Shown here: piece after piece, positions 1 through 13,600 of the stretch
How the letters are laid out: each line of letters begins with the position of its first letter
Numbering within the stretch: position 1 is the stretch's first letter
Source: Phascolomyces articulosus
Lineage: Eukaryota > Mucoromycota > Mucoromycetes > Mucorales > Lichtheimiaceae
NCBI GenBank assembly: GCA_025677815.1
Contig: JAIXMP010000009.1
Coordinates: 1,178,001 to 1,242,000 of the forward strand
Direction of reading: 5' to 3'
Length of the DNA: 64,000 nucleotides
The notes under the pieces: generated by a model
What the model saw: only the letters and a program-made list of their open reading frames with translations
Database searches by the model: none
What the model was told of the DNA's origin: nothing
Program-made: the position numbers and the translations under genes

Positions 1-1450
1 GTGTTTGTGCGTATACTTGTTCAAGTGCAAGTAAAGCGATCAAAAAGGTGGATTTACGCATCGTTGTTGTTTTATTTTGTTCGTATGGTGATTTACGGTG
101 GTTGTTGTGGTAACAGTACTAGTTACTAATAGTTGATGTTAAATAAAGAAAGGAGAGGGAAGAGAAAGAGAAAGAAGAAAAAGAAGTGTGTTGGATATAA
201 ATTATAAAATATAAATAAAGAAAAAGGGAAAAAGGGACAAGTAAAATAATTAGTTGTACTTTTTTTTTATAAATGGATTATGACCCGAGCAACTCTTCTC
301 CTATTTTCTTTTATTACCATAAGAATAAATCAAAGCATCAAAAAATAGTAACGCATCGCACTAAATAAGAGTGAAACCATGGAAATGACAGAATCACAAG
401 AAAACATTTTTTTTTTTTGGCATTTACAGATTCAGATTTCCTAAAATAAATTCTTTTTTCTCAAAAGTACCCGGTAAATCTTCCAGAGCGGATAGGCTGG
501 ACCCATAATGGATCCAAGTTGTACAATACTTTACTTGATTCGGAAATTGGTTATAAAGAATCTCTTTCGAAGAACTAGAAGAATAGAAGAAGGGGCTTGT
601 TATATATATATATATATAAATATAACTGTGTACAGCCTCTTTTTCTCTTTTTTTTTGCCCTTTTACATGCATATATATTTTTATCCACAAATAGGTCTTT
701 TTTTAAGATGGCACCTTGTTGACGATATGTCATGATGTATATTTGGCTTACAGTTTTATTTATAATAACAATCGAAGATCTCTCCTTTTCTTCCTCCTTT
801 CAAACAAAGTTTCTATAAAACTATAGATCTATTTTCTAACAAATATTGGATTAGAATAATTATAATAATTAATAGATTCTTATTCTGAGTATATTTATTT
901 AGTAATAGTTATATTATTGATTATTACTATTTTTTTGGTACTAAAGAAAATTGGGTACGTATGACAAATGAATTCTTTTTTTTTTTTTTTTTTGTCTCGG
1001 CACAAAAGTCCATTTTGTTTAAACGCGTCGATCGTTTAGACCCAATTTTATTTTTTAACATGTATAAACATGCATTTGCCTCCTTTTCCTTAAACACACA
1101 CAAAAAGCCAAGCTTCGCCTTGTTTGTTTTTTTTTTTACTAAACTCAGGTATAAACATAACTTTAAAAAAACAAGATCTTACATACACATGACGCAGTAG
1201 TAAGTATAGTGTATCAACAAACAGTCCATCATTACAGTTAGTTAATACAGTAAAGAAATCATCATTATTATCATCAGATAATTCATAAACAAAAAGCCTG
1301 AATAATTATAGAACATTATTTTTAAGGAATAATATGAAAATATTTGGAAAGGGTAAAAAGTATATATTTTTATATTTACATAAAACATCAAATCTTATTT
1401 TAGATTTTAATTATATCATACAAAGAAAAAAAAAGTGGTAGAAAAAATCT
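1..1450. other. Gene-poor AT-rich stretch
   Basis: No convincing gene. There are homopolymer T runs, a short (TA)n tract near 601-617 and many short chance reading frames. On the minus strand at about 424-560 one short segment (GSSLSALEDLPGTFEKKEF) reads like protein, but it has no recognisable partner exon or domain. I treat it as a possible gene remnant only. The part next to 1450 is the 3' flank of NPR2. Confidence 0.5.
601..617. repeat. (TA)n microsatellite
   Basis: A short pure TA tract. Similar tracts lie near 5530-5548, 17656-17672, 38036-38070, 44425-44452, 48606-48632 and 61362-61378. They fall in spacers or introns. Confidence 0.8.
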
Positions 1451-3797
1451 CTACCTGTAAATAAACTTTACTGACCACTGGTTACCATTACTATTATTAT
1501 TACTACTACTATTGTTACTATTACTATTATTATTGTTATTTGTACGATTTGTATACGATGTCAAATAGTCCTCTTCTAAACGAGCCCTTTGTTGATGGTG
1601 ATGGTGATGTTGAGAAGCAGGTAAAGAGTGTGGAACATCAAATTGTTGTTGTTGTTGTTGTTGTGGATCCATAAATGTCGTAGGTCCATACAATCCTGTT
1701 CCTATATCCATTCTCTGTTTTGTATGATGCTCAATCGGTTTCAACATGGCAGGTTCAAAATTCGGATTATTCCCATGACTTGATACTTGAAGTTGTTCAT
1801 CCAATTCTTGAGGAGAACATTTTAATGCAGTACAAATCTCATCATAGTGATGTAATCCATCAAGATAAGGAATAATATCTGGATGAATCGCTGCACCTGT
1901 ATTAATATTGAAGATTTTGGTATATTGATTCTTGTTGTTTGTGGTCGTTGACGTGCCGGTATTGGATAAAGAATTCAATGGAACCACTTCATTACTATCC
2001 ACATGCGTAAGAATAGGATATTTGTGTACCCGATAGATCAATCCTTTAATCACGCCAAATGAAATGAATCGACTATATTATTATTATTATTATTATTAGG
2101 ATAATTATTATCAAGTTAGTGTTACCCCAGTACCAAGTTTTTTTTTTGGTCTCTTTTTTTTTTAGTTTCATTTTATATTGAATATTAATATAGAAATGCT
2201 CATAATGTAAGAATGATTACCGAACATCAATCGAAAGACTTGATACTTGATGTTCTTCGATCCAGTCCCTCACAGAAGACCCGTATTGTAATCCACAGTA
2301 TAAAGCAAATACACGTGGGAGCGGAGGTGGGGTTGCATCTATATAAAAATTTATAAAAACATATATCGCACATGGATCATTTTCTTTAGCATCTATGCTA
2401 AATAAAAACGACTCTAAAATAAAACCTCCTCATTCTTATCCTCCCCTGCTGGCTATTTTCTTGATTTTCCTTTTATTTTATTTTAGAATAAAAACTAAAA
2501 ACAACACATACCAGGTAATGTAATATATTCTAAACATTCATGGGCTAAACTAGATTTTCCTGGATCCAACATGCGAGTGATTTCTGGCCGAACAGCATAA
2601 ACATTGGTAAATTGAAAAATATCCGTCATGATGATACAATCATAGTATCTATAAACAACATGAAAAGTAGATGTGTAATAATTAATGCTATTAATTATCA
2701 TCGTCCATTTCTTCTTTTTCTTTCTTCTGTCTCTCCCCTCCCCCACGCATGCATCCTTCGGGATCCACTTACAATAAATGTTGCATCGTTTGTCGTGCCC
2801 AATCCGGTTTCACATTAGCCAATTCAGCGATTACTTTAACATGATTAATCCCATTAATATGTGGCACCATCTAATTTAAAAGTAATATTCATAGAAAATT
2901 CTATAATAAATGCACGAATCTTGATCCATTCTTTCCCTTGTTCTCCCTTTTTTTTCTTACCTTTTGTACTGTCAAATCCCAATTCACTGTCATCATATGA
3001 TTTAAATCCACCGTACAAACAGGTACTTCATAATCATGAACTGTGGGTGGATTCTTGTAAGTAGGAAACAATTTTAGATTAATGGTATTGGAAGCATCTA
3101 AGTGTGAATAAGTACGATATATTTGTCTATCCAGCATTCTATTTTTCTCTTCATCATCAACTCAACAACTTACTAATAGGAATTTGACACTCGCAATAAC
3201 TATTCAAATCTTCATATAATTGTTCAATCACGTTTTGTACTGTACGGCTTTCTGAACTCGCGTCTTGAGACAAGAAATCACATTCTAACTATTTTATAAA
3301 TACACATTATATCCCATCCAAAAAAATGTATAAGTGAAACAGAACATGTGTAAAAATGGTTGATTTATACATATATTGTATTCAAACTTTCTATTTTTCT
3401 TATATACCTCCAACACTTCCAAAACACGCGCCATTTTCCGTACAACAGCTTCATAACTACTCGTTTCTGCGTCACGTTCAAACACAAAACACAAGTTGAA
3501 CCGGAATTCGTTTCGAATGAGCTGATATTTTTCATGGTTATTGATAGCGACAGGACATCCCATGATTTTATACTTGTCCGTGCTAATCGTCACCAATCGT
3601 TTATACAGCTGGGGTTTAGGAATAACATATTCACGAATGGTTTCAAAGTCGATTAAAGGTTTGATCGGGACATTCATGCCAGACTTTTGCGATACTACAC
3701 TTCCTTCGGGAACTTGATGCTTGACAATACTCCCTTTGATAACATCAAAGACGGCATAAAAAATACCATGGATTCGTGGAAACCCGGGGAAATCCAT
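1451..3797 (-). CDS. NPR2: Nitrogen permease regulator 2 (NPRL2-like GATOR1/SEACIT subunit), multi-exon
   Basis: Npr2/NPRL2 is a subunit of the GATOR1 (yeast SEACIT) complex, which inhibits TORC1 at the vacuole or lysosome when amino acids are scarce. The start is the ATG at 3795-3797, giving MDFPGFPRIHGIFYAVFD, the conserved NPRL2 opening. Exon 1 runs 3797-3408 and includes the stretch KIMGCPVAINNHEKYQLIRNE. Exon 2 is about 3288-3174, and exon 3 begins near 3125 with NTINLKLFPTYKNPP. Further short exons lie near 2870-2780, 2650-2515 and 2340-2220. The last exon ends at the TAG at 1451-1453 and contains YLDGLHHYDEICTALKC, the typical C-terminal winged-helix part. It also carries low-complexity polyQ, polyH and polyN near the C-terminus. 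Introns are about 60-120 bases. Family assignment is firm; internal exon borders are approximate and the very end (after polyN) is less certain. Confidence 0.9.
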
Positions 3798-4136
3798 GGT
3801 GTTGTTATAAAAATAAGGAATGGGGGTATATATTGGGGAAAAAAATACACAAAAGGGTTGTTTCCTTTGAAATAAAGCCAAAAAAAAAGAGTCGAAAACC
3901 CAGCTTTTTTTTCCTTCATGTACAAGAATACCAAATAGTCAATATAACTATATATCCAACAGAAGAAGGTTTATATAGATTCATTATCTCACCGTGTCGA
4001 TATTATCAATATTCGTATATTGAACATATACAATAACTAATTTTGATACTTTTTTTGTATTTCTACTACTTTTCCAATGATACGTGAACTTAGTAATTGG
4101 TGAAAAAAAATCAATAGCTTTTTATCGCCTTCGAGT

Positions 4137-5307
4137 ATGTGTGGCAATACACTCTCACGAGTTATACTATTGATGGGCACAGATTATCAACAAGACCCTG
4201 CATCAGGCATTACTCCTGACGTTTTTATACGACATTGCCCAAACTTGAAACATTTTGCATTTGTGGGAAATATCAAAAACCCAACAGAATATCGACCATT
4301 CACAGCATTAGCTGATTTCCAACACCAGCATTTGGATGATCTGGCTCTTAACATATCCAATATGGAAGATCGCCTCAATGCACTCGTATATCTCGAAATT
4401 GCACCCAAACTGAAACGTTTTGGTATTGCTTTATCCAATATATTATACACTGCAGGTGCATCCATTTCAGAAAAAGTTTTACGACTCCGTCCCGAACTCA
4501 ACATAGTTGTTTTGGCTGGTGAAGTGAGCAATATGTATGAAATACTGATTTACATAAAATAAAACTACCAATCGAATGTTATTCGAATAGACAAGTTGGC
4601 GTGACAGAATTTTATTTCAATGACACGTTTGATGAAGAAAAGGAGCATCTTGTTCCTATTCTTTGCCCTCTCATTCCGCAGCTCCACAATAGTCTTCAAG
4701 TACTTTACTTTCTGGGTACACCAATTTGTACGATGAAGATATGTTACGGTATTTGTCTCACTTTCGGTTCCCATTCTTAAGGCGGTTGATTCTTGCGTGG
4801 TCCATATTCTGGGATGGAGAATATAATTTACGTCGTTTCTTTCAACATGCTGTTGAGAACTTGACATCTCTTTTGATACAGCATGATGCTTCTTATATCA
4901 ATGATGAATTGTTGACATTGGTCGCTACTCACGCCCAAAATCTTCAAGAGATTGGACTGTGTGGTGGATCATATACATCCAATGGGCTGAAGCAGTTTTT
5001 GGAGACAATGGCGCATCCTGAACGTACGCTAAGAAAAGTCAATTTCAATACAGCCCATGCTGTCGATACAGAAGTTTTAGGTACAATAGCTGCTTCGCAA
5101 CTTTGTATAATTAACGAAATGGTGCTATTCGATATTTACAGAATGGGATTAAAAGAAATGCAAAATTTTTTGGATGCAATGGTAGAATCAGATAAAACAA
5201 TGGATCATTTACGCCTTGTTTTTTATCAAGAAATGGAGCCACATGAATTTGTCGAGACGAATACAGCAAAAGAATTTTTGGAAAAAATAAAAATCAATTT
5301 AAGGTGA
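4137..5307 (+). pseudogene. LRR fragment of an F-box/LRR protein, without F-box and with a frameshift
   Basis: Two reading frames (4137-4562 and 4726-5307) encode leucine-rich repeats of the mucoralean F-box/LRR type, for example HCPNLKHFAFVGN and LTLVATHAQNLQEIGLCGG. A plausible 67-base intron, from a GTGAGC donor at about 4524 to an AG before 4591, joins the first frame to a segment reading LHNSLQVLYFLG. That segment then has to shift frame near 4715-4725 to continue as LRYLSHFRFPFLRRLILAW, so at least one frameshift is present. No F-box or TPR-like region is seen upstream, where NPR2 starts at 3797 on the opposite strand. It is best read as a 5'-truncated decaying copy. A spliced gene with an undetected tiny intron is the alternative. 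Confidence 0.6.
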
Positions 5308-5693
5308 CGATTATACGTGCACCGATAGCAACAATGTTTACGAGTAAAGGTTGCCCTAAAGTTGTTACACATACTCAGTATCGGGGAGAGATAGCTAGAT
5401 AATGATTTGTTTATTGTGTAATAATTACATAGATGGATATGTTGAATTAAGTTGTATGGTGCATAATCTATATTAGATGATACCAATGTACAGTATCCAT
5501 ATAGTCGTATATTATGGATTATTCTTTATATATATATATATATATATTGGAATCATTATTACTGGTTTTTTTAAACATTGCGTATATTTATTATATGATA
5601 CAATGAATTTCAGAATGTTTACTACGTTTAATTACACAATAGTATAGGATCCACCATGACCAGCAAGTAATTGAAGAGCCTTTTTTTTCGTTT

Positions 5694-7933
5694 TTATTTG
5701 ACAAAGGCCGACCTATTAAAACTATGAAGGGTTCTTAAAACCAATCGTTTTAATTTCTTGAGTTTCGTAATCACTGGTAACAATATATCAGTAGAAGGAA
5801 AATACATTTCCAAATGCGTGAATTGCTGACAGGACGACGAGTTTTTTTTTGTCCATATTCTTCCTCCCGAAGCTATTATTGTTGCCCATGCAAGTATCCC
5901 GTCCACCGTATAATCACTAGTTGTATAATAGTAATCAAAACGAATACATAAATGTCGAAGAGATGAACAATGCCTTGCCATACTTTTTAAAATTTTATCA
6001 TTCACACGTAATGGATAGCAAGGGCCTCCTTCTGTATAGACAATAGTAAAGGACTCCAAGGCTGGACAACGAGAAAATAGATTGACAAATGCATACTGCA
6101 GCTTTTGATTTTCAATAGTGTTGACGTATCTGTCAAAACGAAGATTGAAATGGATCTCTCGTAATTTGGGCCAATGCTGTTTAGATAATGTATAAAAAGC
6201 GCGGTCAACATACCTACCATGATTTATAATAGCACAGTGGAAATAGAGCAGTTCTAGTGTTTTATGAACATGTTTACAAATTTGAGTACACAAATAATTG
6301 TAAAGATAAAACTTTGGGCTTTTAATGAAAAGTCGACGAAGTTGTTGTTGTTGTTGCTGTGTTATATTAGTAGGAAAAAAAGAAGTTGTCGTAGTAAATA
6401 ATGATGATAGTTGTTGTGTAATACTTGAAGAAATGAATGATGAAGAGGAAGGTGTCGTCATCGTAGTGTGTTGATCTTTTATTTTGTTTGTCGAATTTAT
6501 ACAATTATTGTTATCATCGATCCATGTTTCAGAGAAGTTCGCATCATCATCGATCACAATCAAGTTGACAAGTTGAGGACAAAGTTTGAATATACTGTGA
6601 GCGATACAATCATCACTGATTCGAGGAAATAAATTTCCATCCAATACTAAAGTGATCAATTGAGGATATTGCTGTTGATTAAGGAGAAGAGGAAAAATTA
6701 ATTCTGATACAGTATTTTCAACACTTGTAAGTGATAAATACGGATGGGACAATCGAAGAAAAGCAAGTGATGAACGCTGCTGCTCTCGTTGTCGTTTGTA
6801 TAAACGCGGTATATCATAACGTATCAAGTTTGATGGAATGGTTGTATAATTCTCAGTGTTGGGACATCGACATTTTTTAATACAATCTTGATGAACCAGA
6901 ATATGTGTTGCGTTGAAAAAGGAAATTTAAAGACCACCATATAAATTTCGATACGGGATATCACAGGTGATAAATTCTACTCGTTTTACTGAAGGCATCG
7001 ATTGGGCTGCTTTTTCCAATAGGGTTGCATCGTCATACGAAAGGAATACATTCCTAAAATCTTCCATTATTATTATAATAAAGATCAATATATAGAAAGC
7101 ATTTAAGGTTAAGAAGTGGATTTCATACTTGTCAATTATATATTAAATAAAATCAGTTACAGTATATAATGTGGTCGGTTTGTAATGTGTAAGCTCTACT
7201 TACATAAACTTTGTATAATGCACTGGTAGCTATTTGTCACATTCATAAAAAGGGTTATGATAGCATGAAACACTACTCGACTCAACGGACCATTCAAACG
7301 AATCTCTTTTATTTTTTGAAGGTGATGATGATGATGTTCTTGTTGAGAAAGAAAAAGAGGTGGACGTAATAAAAGGTTTTATGTTTGAAGATTTAGCGCA
7401 GGACAGAATACACTCTGAATTTGCTTCCAAAATTCTGGCCATTCAATCATAAAATTATTCCATGATCGACATACACAACTACATTGTACCAAATCCAGAG
7501 GTTCTCCCAAAGAGATAAAGATGAGATTGAGAACCTCATATGGAAGCTGTAATTTCTGTATTTTTTTTCTCCACGATAGTTGCGTTTTATTTTGTTCTTA
7601 AAGTTGTTTTGCCATCTTCCTGTTGGAAGAAGATGTGGCAGTAATAATATTTTCAATATTTCGTCTGTCGTTAAGTAATTGCTCATACCGTTGCTCATAG
7701 ATGGATACATGTTCAAGGCCTTGGTGATAGATATCCAATGATGCTTTGAAATTCTTTTATCTTTTGTAAAGTCGACCACAAGCAAGATAAGCTGTTGCAG
7801 AACCAGGTGAGTTTTGGATTCGTTGTCGTGCAGCAATTATATTTTCCTCTTTGTCATCGTTATTGGTATCAAAAGTAGCCAACGATAAGGCATCTGTTAT
7901 GGATAGGTCGTCAAATGAATCCGATAGAGTCAT
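5694..7933 (-). pseudogene. Broken TPR/F-box/LRR gene
   Basis: The start ATG at 7931-7933 opens a frame with a TPR-like helix (GSATAYLACGRLYKR) that stops at once. The expected continuation (FKASLDIYHQGLEHVSIYEQ) is in another frame and then meets a TAA before the F-box. The F-box is clear at about 7550-7430: LPYEVLNLIFISLGEPLDLV followed by CSCVCRSWNNFMIEWPEFW. Another stop and frame change follow. The second part begins near 7070, has a TAA after DIPYRNLYGGL near 6930, and then stays open from about 6925 to 5694 as a long LRR region with CPQLVNLIVIDDDANFSETW, HKTLELLYFHC and CSSLRHLCIRF. At least three separate lesions make one-off sequencing error unlikely. The LRR exon itself is intact and could still be transcribed. 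Confidence 0.75.
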
Positions 7934-10619
7934 GTTGTTTATTTACTGCTATAAAAAAAATTATACTGAAAGAAAAGGTGTAACTTCCAACGAAAAAATC
8001 CGTATTCTTATGGAGGGATGGATGACGTAGTTGATTTATTATTACTGCATCTGAAAAGGGTAATTGGGTAGCTTTTTTTATTATGTATTACGAATTCTCT
8101 TAATAACGTGAACATATTGTTTCCGTGGAATTCTTGGTACTCATTTTGTTCAGCAAATTCTATATTGCTATATATGCACAAGAAGTGACATGGATATAGA
8201 ACTGTGAATGAAAATGACTGTGCTAGTTTTATCTATAAAGATGGTAATGATGTGATACAGCATCTTTTAAGCAAATGAACCCACAATTATATTTATGTTG
8301 AGTTGATCTACAATAAATAATACTTACGTCAAATTTACCAACTTTAAACAGTCCATATTTATTTAAGTAATTCAAGAGGCAAAAAGAACAAAAAGGTGAA
8401 AAGGGAACATCATATTTTATATCATACAATTAAGGTATCATTTTAACATCACCTCACCATACACACAAATTACACACGTATCATTAAACTCTAAAATAAC
8501 TTCCACTGCATAACAGAGATGTCGGAAAGGCACATTTTATGGACCCACTCACTTTTTTATATTAAAAAAGTTATATAAAAAATAAATATTTAGAAAGAAG
8601 AAAGCGGTAAATTTATTACCATTATTGCTGATGATGTATTCACTTTTCGAGAAACAGTATATTCGATTTTCAGGATACCCTAATATTCATGCATACCAAC
8701 CTTGCTCGTATATCTGATACAAAAGTACGTTGTTGATGGATAATAGCAGTTGACAAAGGATATGTACTGAGCATTATATTTATTTAATGAAGCAAGCTGA
8801 AGTATTCATACAGAATTAAATATATGTATAACTGGAAAACCATTGAGAATCAATGAGAGCGAACTCAAGATTATTTTTCTTGAGGAGAATGTCAAAAGAA
8901 CAATTTCGGATCTGATTCGATGTAAAGGCATTTTGAAGTAATGTAGTATACCTCAAGTTTGGGGGTACTATTAAGTAAATAGACAACGTTTTCAACATTA
9001 AATACGTATGGCATGATCAAGTGTGCATCAATAAAGATGTCAAAGAAGAAAAGAAACATGCAATTCGCAACATATATACCATATATATATATATGTATAC
9101 GAAAATGCGTATGTAACTGTCACGCTTGTACCTGAATTTCTCCGCTCCACTATGTTAAACGGAGATTAAGAGTATTTCCAACGTTTATGAACATTAGAAG
9201 AAGCAATAAACCAAAAAAAAAAAGTAGAGACCTCCATAGATGGGGAAAAGATATTGAAGATTATTATCCTATAATATAATCCTATAATATAAAAATTAAT
9301 CAAAGCACGAATTATCTGAGCTAAGTATCAATCAAATACTGTACCATGCATATCAACGAACATACATCAAAGATCACGACTGTGTTTTTGCGCTTGTATA
9401 ACCTTTTCCAGAATTCATCTATAAAATCGACATCGATTTCGATCAACTATTTGACGATTTGGTGATACAGTTTCATGTTTTTTTGGCAAAAAAAAAATAT
9501 ATAAATAAATTGTGTATTTTGGAAATATCGGTGATTATATTATAGTTATTTCTGATATTTCGTTTTCGTTTTGTAATTGCTCATATTGTTGATCATAAAA
9601 ATGGATATACATAATGTTCAAGATCTTGATTATAGATATTCAATGCTCCTTAGAAATTATTTATAAAGTTGACGACAAGATACCCTTTGGCGGAAGCAGG
9701 TGATGAATTTTGTTATTGTTTTTGTGCCATAGTGATCTCTACAACTGGTTCTATTATTATACCATTGTTACGATCGCTGTTGTTATGATGAGAAGAAAAA
9801 GAAGTACTTTTTATGGATATGCTCCAATAAAGAAAGGCATTGCTGTTTTTACTATTATAAGCAAAAAAGAAAAAGAAGAATCATCTTTTACATCAATCCG
9901 CCATATTCATATAGATAGATCGCTGTCGTATGGCGCATTTATTTATATCATATTGCTATATATGAAAAGAATGAATGCGTAACACTTTGTTGTTACGTAC
10001 CGTAGAATTCTTGGAGTCACTTATATTCGGCATAAAAAGTGCCATAGATATATGGAGACGATGGGATGGTGTGGTTGTGGCGACCATTACTATCTATCAA
10101 GATGAGTGAAAATGATGTAATACAGCCTGTTTAAAGCAACCCCGCGTTTACATATTTTTTATATGTAATTTGGCGTCATCTTCCTTGTTTGTTTAGAATT
10201 GATCTACAAAAAAAAACGTCAAATTGATAATACTTCTTTAAACGGTTCCACTTGATATCATCCAATAAAAAAGGTGAAAAAGAAATGTCCCATCCATACA
10301 ACATAGACACAAAAAAGTAGTATCATGTTATCACCCCACACACAGACTTTTTTTCAATTGGGATCAGTTATTATATATGATTTGTATCACGGAACTTTAT
10401 TATCTTCAACAGGAAGTACTGTACAACACTTACCGGAAAGACCCATGTTACCGACTCTATCGTAATATATATAAAAAGAGCGACCTCTTTTTTTTTTTCT
10501 CCCCGGTGATAGAAAAAGAAAACCCTTTCCTATCGTTTTTATTCCTTTTTTTATTTTTTTATTCTTTCGAGATCGTGATTAAGAAGGAGAAAAAAAAGTG
10601 GTGAAATCATGAAAGGAAG
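7934..10619. repeat. Decayed segmental duplication upstream of the broken F-box gene
   Basis: No intact gene. The stretch at about 9540-9780 resembles 7660-7860, the first exon of the broken F-box gene. Both carry a tract with AATTGCTCATA, then a GGATA..CATGTTCAAG-like block, then a GTCGAC/GTTGACGAC-like block. The stretch at about 9985-10340 resembles 8090-8460: both contain GGAATTCTTGG/AGAATTCTTGG, a TGATACAGC/TAATACAGC block, TTGATCTACAA and AAAAAGGTGAAAA. The two copies lie about 1.9 kb apart in the same orientation, and the right-hand copy is more diverged with stops throughout. A minus-strand piece at 8816-8998 can be read as LRR-like (LLNSTPKLEVYYI) and may be a further remnant. 10340-10619 is the promoter side of the methyltransferase gene. 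Confidence 0.6.
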
Positions 10620-13600
10620 ATGAATCAACATGATCCAACCCACCATGCCATTCCAAAACAACAACAACAACAGAAACAACCACCCCAATCATTATTTGAT
10701 TCGGAACAGCCTCATTCTCCCATTCCAACAAAACGACGAATCGATCAAGATAATAATGACCATAGCATTACGGAAATACAAGTGAATCGTGTAGTGACCA
10801 TCTTAGGCTCCTTATTAGATACATCACGTAGGTTTTTTTTAAAGAGAAAGAAAGAGGGAGTCAGTGATTTTAGGGTCCAGTTAAAAAGTTTGTTTATGTT
10901 TATTCATCCTCCCCTATATTGCATAAAATTTTATTTATAGAATCCGAAGATTTACATGATGCATTAATGACAACCTATCTTACATTTATTGATGTCCTGT
11001 TACATGATTTAATGGGCTACCGTGTCATGAAAGACTATATAGCCTTATTTCATTCTCATGACGACAACAGTCAACGCATAGCAGAAGTGAATGAACTTCA
11101 AGCCAATCAATTACGTACACGATTTCATCAAGAAGGCATTCTCTTTTCTTCTTTACAATGGGTCGATTCGATATTTGCTCGCGTGTATACGAAATTTTTG
11201 GAAATCAATGCACAAAAACAACGTAAAGATCATGGACAATTTTATACACCTCAAAGTATTGTACGATTCATGTGGAATGGATGTCTTCAACCATCACAGT
11301 CAGGATTACAACCACCCTCCTTAACCCAAGTCCCACGCGTCTTTGATCCATGTATGGGGATGGGTGCCTTTTTATGTGAATTCTTGACACGATTAATCGA
11401 CGCCTGTACCGTGATTCCTTCAGTATGGAACAATCTGGACTATTTAACCTACGTGTTATGTCATGCTATTCCGGAAAATATATGGGGTGTAGAAATTGAT
11501 CCTTTTGCATTTCAATTGGGAAAATTAAATGTCTTGGTACATTTATTTCCATTGTATAAACGGATCATGGAGCTTTCTTTACCCAACGATTCTCCTCCCA
11601 CCTTGACGATTCATCGATTGCATTTATTTCGTAACGACACATTGAAATTAACCTTGTATCCAGATGGTTCGGCATGGGAACATGCTGAATTATTACGACT
11701 GCGTGATCCCACGCGCTTGAAATTTGATTACATTGTGACGAATCCCCCTTATATGATCCGAAAAACGGGACTCGTGACCGAACCCGATCCAGCGCTTTAT
11801 GATGGTCGTGTTTTAGGTGGGCGTGGTGCGCAAGCGTATTTATACTTCATGTGGATATGTATGCTACGGTGCGATCCTCTCACGGGTCAAATTTGTTTGA
11901 TCACACCAAGTCAATGGATTGTATTGGAATTTGCTCAACATTTAAGAGCTTGGATGTGGCAACACTGTCAATTGTTGGGGATGTATCAATTTGAACCATA
12001 TAAAGTGTGGCCTAAAGTACAGACGGATTCTTTGATTTTTCGATTACGGATGAGACAACAAGTGGAGGAGGGTGCAGGTGAGGATTCTCGATTGGTACCG
12101 ACGACTTCTATACCAACACCTACATCATCCACGTCTACATCCACGTCATTATCACCACCAGCAGCAGCACCATCAACAAGAGAAGGAGGAAACAAAATTT
12201 TATTTTTACGTCATATGTCCCGAAAAGCAAAACTGGATGATATACTTTACGAATATACCCAATTTTTGAACCATGCATCGTCTATACATCATCACCATCC
12301 ATTAAACATTGACAAACTCTTCCACACAAACAGCAATCATTCTCACGATCCACTGTTAAAATTCAAATGGACCAACACTGACCCTATCGACCGAATCCAA
12401 AAATCACCCCACGCTTCCTTTGCCTTTTTATCACCTACTTCTAAATTATCCGATCAATTGAACGATTTAACGAGTGGCTTGCCTCGTATTTGTGATAGCG
12501 ATGATGCTCCATTAGAATTTCATCGTGGACCGAACACAAACCCAGTCTATGCCTTGGTAGTACGAACCCAATGGGCGTATCAAACCTTTGGTCAAACCTG
12601 TTGTGATCGATGGTTACGTCCTGCCATTTATTGGAGTGGGAAAAGTCAAGGGACTGATAAAGAAAGTCAATTTTGGTTGGAACGTGATCCATTTCGACTA
12701 GCAAGAAAAGAAGTGTCTCCCGCGGAAGCCTATGTCCCCTTATATCGTACGGACGAACATGGGCATCCTTTTTATTCCATGATTTTGGTGGATAAGGAAG
12801 GGGCGGAACAATTGGAAAAGAATGTATCAGAGTATCATCATCAACAACAAAAATCACAAGGACAAGGACAGGAAGAAGGAAAGGAGAATGTTGAGATAGT
12901 GATGGATCCATTACGAGAAGGGGAAATACGATTATACCATTATTTGCGAGAAGCACGGGAAGCCTTACAAAGCAACAAAGACGAGCGTACCATGGCTTGG
13001 TGTCATTATAATAAATGTGGTGTTGATATTCCTGTCAAAATTGTTCATCCGATCAATTATGGGTATTTCACTAAATCACAGCCACGTCAACGATTTTTTA
13101 TGGATCGAAATCAATTTTGTTTAACTAATCAATGCATGTATTTTACCACCAAAAATAACAACCCACCTTCCTCCTCCTCCTCCTCCAACACTTTACCATC
13201 GTCACCGTCACCGGAATATTATTGCGCCTTATTAAATTCCAGTACAGTTCAATTTTTTATCAAAGAACATTGTTCATATGACCAACAAGGACGTACCCGA
13301 TTTTTTGGAAAACACTTAGCCAATATCCCATGTCCATTACCACCAACTCAAAAAGAGAGTCATATCATGACCCATCTTGTCCATTTGGTATCGACGGCAA
13401 GGATACGGATTTATTCCATCACTGAGTTGACCAAATTACAAACGCTGATGGAAAAGGTACGCGGAGGGAGCTGGGATCTTTCTGTGACCGATATTGCCTG
13501 TTTACAAAAATTTGATCAAGTCAATAACCCATCTGTGCCTCCCTTGCAAGGAGACCAACCACCATCATCATCTGAAGAAGAACAAGACAAACGACGCCGG

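Noticed and set aside
7447..7836. 129-codon frame as an independent gene
   Set aside because: It is the wrong frame across the TPR/F-box region of the broken gene; family-like residues are in the neighbouring frame.
12441..12956. 171-codon minus-strand frame inside the methyltransferase gene
   Set aside because: It is antisense to a region with clear conserved domain sequence and has no recognisable family.
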